Below, piece after piece: positions 60,035 through 64,000 of a stretch of 64,000 bases of DNA. Position 1 is the stretch's first letter. Each line of letters opens with the position of its first letter. The notes below the pieces were generated by a model. That model searched no databases. It saw only the letters and a list, made by a program, of their open reading frames with translations, and was not told the DNA's origin. The translations under genes were made by a program, and so were the position numbers. This DNA is from Mycobacterium gordonae (lineage in GTDB: Bacteria; Actinomycetota; Actinomycetes; Mycobacteriales; Mycobacteriaceae), in assembly GCF_002101675.1 (NCBI RefSeq), contig NZ_LQOY01000081.1, positions 1 to 64,000 of the forward strand, in the 5' to 3' direction.

Positions 60035-60915
60035 CGAACAGTGACACCTCCGCGGGCATCGATGTCGTTCTGGTGACCGGCTTGTCGGGGGCCGGACGCG
60101 GTACCGCCGCCAAGGTGCTCGAGGACCTCGGCTGGTATGTCGCGGATAATCTGCCGCCCCAGTTGATCACCCGTATGGTGGATTTCGGTTTGGCCGCCGG
60201 ATCACGGATCACGCAGCTCGCGGTGGTCATGGATGTGCGGTCCCGCGGGTTCACCGGGGACCTGGACGAGGTGCGCAACGAACTGGCCACCCGCAACATC
60301 ACGCCTCGGGTGGTGTTCATGGAGGCCTCCGACGACATGCTGGTCCGCCGCTACGAGAACAACCGCCGCAGCCATCCGCTGCAGGGCCAGCAGACGCTGG
60401 CCGAAGGCATCGCCGCCGAGCGCCGGATGCTGGCTCCGGTGCGGGCCACCGCCGACCTGATCATCGACACCTCGACCCTGTCGGTGCGCAGCTTGCGGGA
60501 GAGCATCGAGCGCGCCTTCGGCGGCAATGGCGGCGCGACCACCAGCGTCACGGTCGAGTCCTTCGGTTTCAAGTACGGCCTGCCGATGGATGCCGACATG
60601 GTGATGGACGTCCGGTTCCTGCCCAACCCGCACTGGGTGGACGAGCTGCGCCCGCTGACCGGTCAGCACGAACCGGTACGCGACTACGTGCTGAGCCAAC
60701 CCGGCGCGGCGGAGTTTCTCGAGACTTACCATCGGTTGCTGGCGCTCGTGGTCGACGGCTACCGGCGGGAGGGAAAGCGCTATATGACGGTCGCCATCGG
60801 CTGCACCGGCGGCAAGCACCGCAGCGTGGCGATCGCCGAGGCGCTGATGGGTCTGTTGCGGTCGGATCCGCAGTTGACGGTACGGGCGCTGCACCGGGAT
60901 CTGGGTCGCGAATGA
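60031..60915 (+). CDS. rapZ: RapZ-family nucleotide-binding protein
   Basis: A 294-residue homologue of RapZ/YvcJ. In E. coli RapZ is an RNA-binding adaptor in GlmZ/GlmS control; the mycobacterial role is unsettled. The N-terminal P-loop reads GLSGAGRGT, with Arg in place of the Walker A Lys. The C-terminal domain has [23 protein letters not shown] and [15 protein letters not shown], typical of the family. It is coupled to uvrC and yvcK. The order uvrC-rapZ-yvcK-whiA is conserved in Gram-positive bacteria. Confidence 0.93.
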   Translation: MTNSDTSAGIDVVLVTGLSGAGRGTAAKVLEDLGWYVADNLPPQLITRMVDFGLAAGSRITQLAVVMDVRSRGFTGDLDEVRNELATRNITPRVVFMEASDDMLVRRYENNRRSHPLQGQQTLAEGIAAERRMLAPVRATADLIIDTSTLSVRSLRESIERAFGGNGGATTSVTVESFGFKYGLPMDADMVMDVRFLPNPHWVDELRPLTGQHEPVRDYVLSQPGAAEFLETYHRLLALVVDGYRREGKRYMTVAIGCTGGKHRSVAIAEALMGLLRSDPQLTVRALHRDLGRE

Positions 60916-61940
60916 CCGACAACATCGTCGCGTTGGGCGGCGGCCACGGGCTGTATGCGACGCTGTCCGCGGCGCGTCGGCTGACCCCGCACGTCACCGC
61001 CATCGTGACCGTCGCCGATGACGGCGGTTCCTCGGGGCGGCTGCGCGGCGAGCTGGACGTGGTACCGCCCGGTGACTTGCGAATGGCGTTGGCGGCGTTG
61101 GCATCCGACAGCCCGCACGGCCGGTTGTGGGCGACAATCCTGCAACACCGGTTCGGCGGCAGCGGAGCACTGGCCGGCCACCCGATCGGAAATCTGCTGC
61201 TGGCCGGAATCTCCGAGCTGCTGGCCGACCCCGTGGCGGCCCTCGACGAGATCGGCCGCATCCTCGGTGTCAAAGGCCGGGTGCTGCCGATGTGCCCGAT
61301 CGCCCTGCAAATCGAGGCCGACGTCTCCGGTCTGGAATCCGATCCGCGCATGTTCCGGGTGATCCGGGGTCAGGTCGCCATCGCCTCGACGCCGGGCAAG
61401 GTGCGCCGGGTGCGGTTGTTGCCCGCCGACCCGCCCGCGACCCGCCAGGCCGTCGACGCCATCATGTCGGCCGAATTGGTGGTGCTGGGCCCGGGTTCCT
61501 GGTTCACCAGCGTGATCCCACACGTCATGGTGCCGGGGCTGCACCAGGCGTTGCAGGCCACCGAGGCCCGCAAAGCGCTGGTGCTCAATCTCGTCGCCGA
61601 ACCCGGTGAGACGGCGGGTTTCTCGGTGGAACGCCACCTGCACGTGCTGGCCCAACATGCGCCGGGATTCACCGTGGACGACATCATCATCGATGCCGAA
61701 CGAGTACCCAGCGACCGGGAGCGCGACCAACTGCGGCGCACCGCGACCCTGCTGCAGGCCGAGGTGCACTTCGCCGACGTGGCCCGACCTGGTACACCTT
61801 TACATGACCCGGGCAAGCTGGCGGCAGCATTGGGCGGGGTGCGCGTGCGGGACAGGGATCCGGCGGCGCCCGCGGTGAAGGCCACAGAAGAGATACCGAT
61901 CGACGGTGTACGACCGAGGGGTGACGACGCGTGGCGATGA
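60912..61940 (+). CDS. yvcK: YvcK/CuvA-family protein (gluconeogenesis and cell-wall factor)
   Basis: A 342-residue protein of the YvcK family (CofD-like fold), called CuvA in mycobacteria, where it binds UDP-sugar and affects peptidoglycan synthesis and growth on some carbon sources. It has [46 protein letters not shown] and [18 protein letters not shown]. It overlaps rapZ by ATGA; its TGA overlaps the whiA ATG. Confidence 0.93.
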   Translation: MTDNIVALGGGHGLYATLSAARRLTPHVTAIVTVADDGGSSGRLRGELDVVPPGDLRMALAALASDSPHGRLWATILQHRFGGSGALAGHPIGNLLLAGISELLADPVAALDEIGRILGVKGRVLPMCPIALQIEADVSGLESDPRMFRVIRGQVAIASTPGKVRRVRLLPADPPATRQAVDAIMSAELVVLGPGSWFTSVIPHVMVPGLHQALQATEARKALVLNLVAEPGETAGFSVERHLHVLAQHAPGFTVDDIIIDAERVPSDRERDQLRRTATLLQAEVHFADVARPGTPLHDPGKLAAALGGVRVRDRDPAAPAVKATEEIPIDGVRPRGDDAWR

Positions 61941-62914
61941 CGACTGAAGTCAAGGACGAGCTGAGCCGTCTGGTGGTCAAGTCGGTCAGCGCGCGGCGCG
62001 CGGAGGTCACGTCCCTGCTGCGGTTCGCCGGGGGCTTGCACATCGTGGCCGGGCGCGTGGTCGTCGAGGCCGAGGTCGATCTGGGCAGCATCGCGCGGCG
62101 GTTGCGCAAGGACATCTTCGACCTGTACGGCTACAACGCGGTGGTGCATGTGTTGTCGGCCAGCGGAATCCGCAAGAACACTCGGTACGTGTTGCGGGTG
62201 GCCAGCGACGGCGAAGCGCTGGCCCGGCAAACCGGTCTGCTCGATATGCGCGGACGTCCGGTACGCGGCCTGCCCGCGCAGGTCGTCGGCGGCAGCATCG
62301 CCGACGCCGAAGCCGCCTGGCGGGGAGCTTTTCTGGCGCACGGGTCGTTGACCGAACCCGGCCGGTCCTCGGCGCTGGAGGTGAGCTGCCCCGGCCCGGA
62401 GGCGGCGCTGGCGCTCGTCGGTGCGGCGCGACGGCTCGGGGTCAGCGCCAAGGCCCGCGAGGTGCGCGGCGCCGACCGGGTGGTGGTGCGCGACGGCGAG
62501 GCGATCGGCGCCCTGCTTACCCGGATGGGCGCCCAGGACACCCGGCTGGTCTGGGAGGAGCGCCGGCTGCGCCGTGAGGTTCGCGCTACGGCCAATCGGC
62601 TGGCCAATTTCGACGATGCCAACCTGCGCCGCTCGGCACGGGCCGCCGTGGCCGCCGCCGCCCGGGTGGAACGCGCCTTGGAGATACTCGGCGACACGGT
62701 GCCCGACCACTTGGCCACCGCCGGTCAGTTGCGCGTCGAACACCGGCAGGCGTCGCTGGAAGAACTGGGCCGGCTGGCCGACCCGCCGATGACGAAAGAT
62801 GCTGTGGCAGGCCGTATTCGGCGGTTATTGTCGATGGCCGACCGCAAGGCGAAAGTGGAAGGGATTCCCGACACCGAGTCCGCGGTTACCCCCGACCTGC
62901 TCGAAGACGCCTAG
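61937..62914 (+). CDS. whiA: Sporulation-type regulator WhiA
   Basis: A 325-residue protein, equal to the M. tuberculosis homologue. The N-terminal part has a degenerate LAGLIDADG homing-endonuclease fold ([28 protein letters not shown]) and the C-terminus a helix-turn-helix ([25 protein letters not shown]). In Streptomyces WhiA activates division genes with WhiB. ATG 61937 ([14 protein letters not shown]) is chosen over GTG 61931 because it overlaps the yvcK stop (ATGA) and matches the known length. Confidence 0.94.
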   Translation: MTTEVKDELSRLVVKSVSARRAEVTSLLRFAGGLHIVAGRVVVEAEVDLGSIARRLRKDIFDLYGYNAVVHVLSASGIRKNTRYVLRVASDGEALARQTGLLDMRGRPVRGLPAQVVGGSIADAEAAWRGAFLAHGSLTEPGRSSALEVSCPGPEAALALVGAARRLGVSAKAREVRGADRVVVRDGEAIGALLTRMGAQDTRLVWEERRLRREVRATANRLANFDDANLRRSARAAVAAAARVERALEILGDTVPDHLATAGQLRVEHRQASLEELGRLADPPMTKDAVAGRIRRLLSMADRKAKVEGIPDTESAVTPDLLEDA

Positions 62915-62940
62915 TTGGGCCGAGCAGGGCGGCACCTTGC

Positions 62941-63000
62941 GCGAGCAGACGCAAAGGCCCCTGAAACGGCACGTATTTAGGGGTTTTTGCGTCTGCTCGC
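62941..63000. terminator. TRIT-like terminator hairpin after whiA
   Basis: GCGAGCAGACGCAAA (62941-62955) pairs perfectly with TTTGCGTCTGCTCGC (62986-63000), with CCCCT/AGGGG continuing the stem inside. The T-run (GGGGTTTTTGCG) lies in the 3' arm. A GGGGG-TGG-CCCCC hairpin (63005-63017) follows. It shares its arm sequence with the hairpin after metK at 35283. Rv1424c, which H37Rv has in this interval as I recall, is absent. Confidence 0.8.
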
Positions 63001-63029
63001 ACTCGGGGGTGGCCCCCAGCCCGCCCTAA

Positions 63030-64000
<971 letters not shown>

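Overview
The window is chromosomal DNA from a slow-growing Mycobacterium. The evidence is high G+C, three PE/PGRS-type genes, many GTG starts, ATGA/GTGA gene overlaps, mycobacterial lipoproteins (LprF, LprG), mIHF and Pks18, and proteins that closely match those I remember from M. tuberculosis. The order differs from H37Rv: the shikimate block (Rv2540c-Rv2531c equivalents) runs directly into the Rv1367c-Rv1425 block. As I recall, M. leprae and M. marinum keep this arrangement. I cannot name the species.

Layout. 1-2196: PE_PGRS gene on the minus strand, cut by the left edge. 2475-12511: aroC-aroK-aroB-aroQ, a membrane protein with a C-terminal TEVI repeat, pepQ-efp-nusB, a small secreted Cys-rich protein and a large PLP decarboxylase. 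12761-21801: accessory region with a membrane NHL-propeller protein, a GNAT/serine-hydrolase pair, lprF with a long structured leader, a translationally coupled desaturase-pks18-sulfotransferase operon, and a methyltransferase. 22047-30851: pyrimidine operon pyrR-pyrB-pyrC-membrane protein-carA-carB-pyrF, with a PyrR-type leader hairpin and a MIRU-like repeat before carA. 31259-35273: mihF, gmk, rpoZ, coaBC, metK, ended by a TRIT-like terminator. 35371-42269: flavin proteins, a complete PE_PGRS, lipH/lipI and a YhhN-family gene. 42302-50831: priA, a MarR regulator flanked by two paralogous methyltransferases, then fmt-rsmB-rpe-ribD. 50812-56165: the P55/LprG efflux-lipoprotein pair, then ribE, ribBA, ribH and a PH-like membrane protein. 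56184-57887: a PE protein ending in an aspartic-protease-like domain. 58091-62914: uvrC-rapZ-yvcK-whiA, then a second TRIT-like terminator. 63093-64000: start of a WS/DGAT-type acyltransferase, cut by the right edge.

How the genes work together. The core supplies chorismate, UMP, CoA, SAM, riboflavin and GTP/GDP intermediates, with functions in transcription, translation initiation and DNA repair. The accessory parts concern the cell envelope: PE proteins exported by type VII secretion, lipoproteins that handle lipids, lipases, and a putative pathway to a sulfated polyketide or lipid. Several genes (lipI, fmt, ribE, uvrC, the terminal acyltransferase) have a TAnnnT element exactly six bases before the start codon, as expected of leaderless mycobacterial transcripts. 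I saw no tRNA, rRNA, CRISPR array, insertion sequence or prophage. Comparisons with other species are from memory, not from a search.
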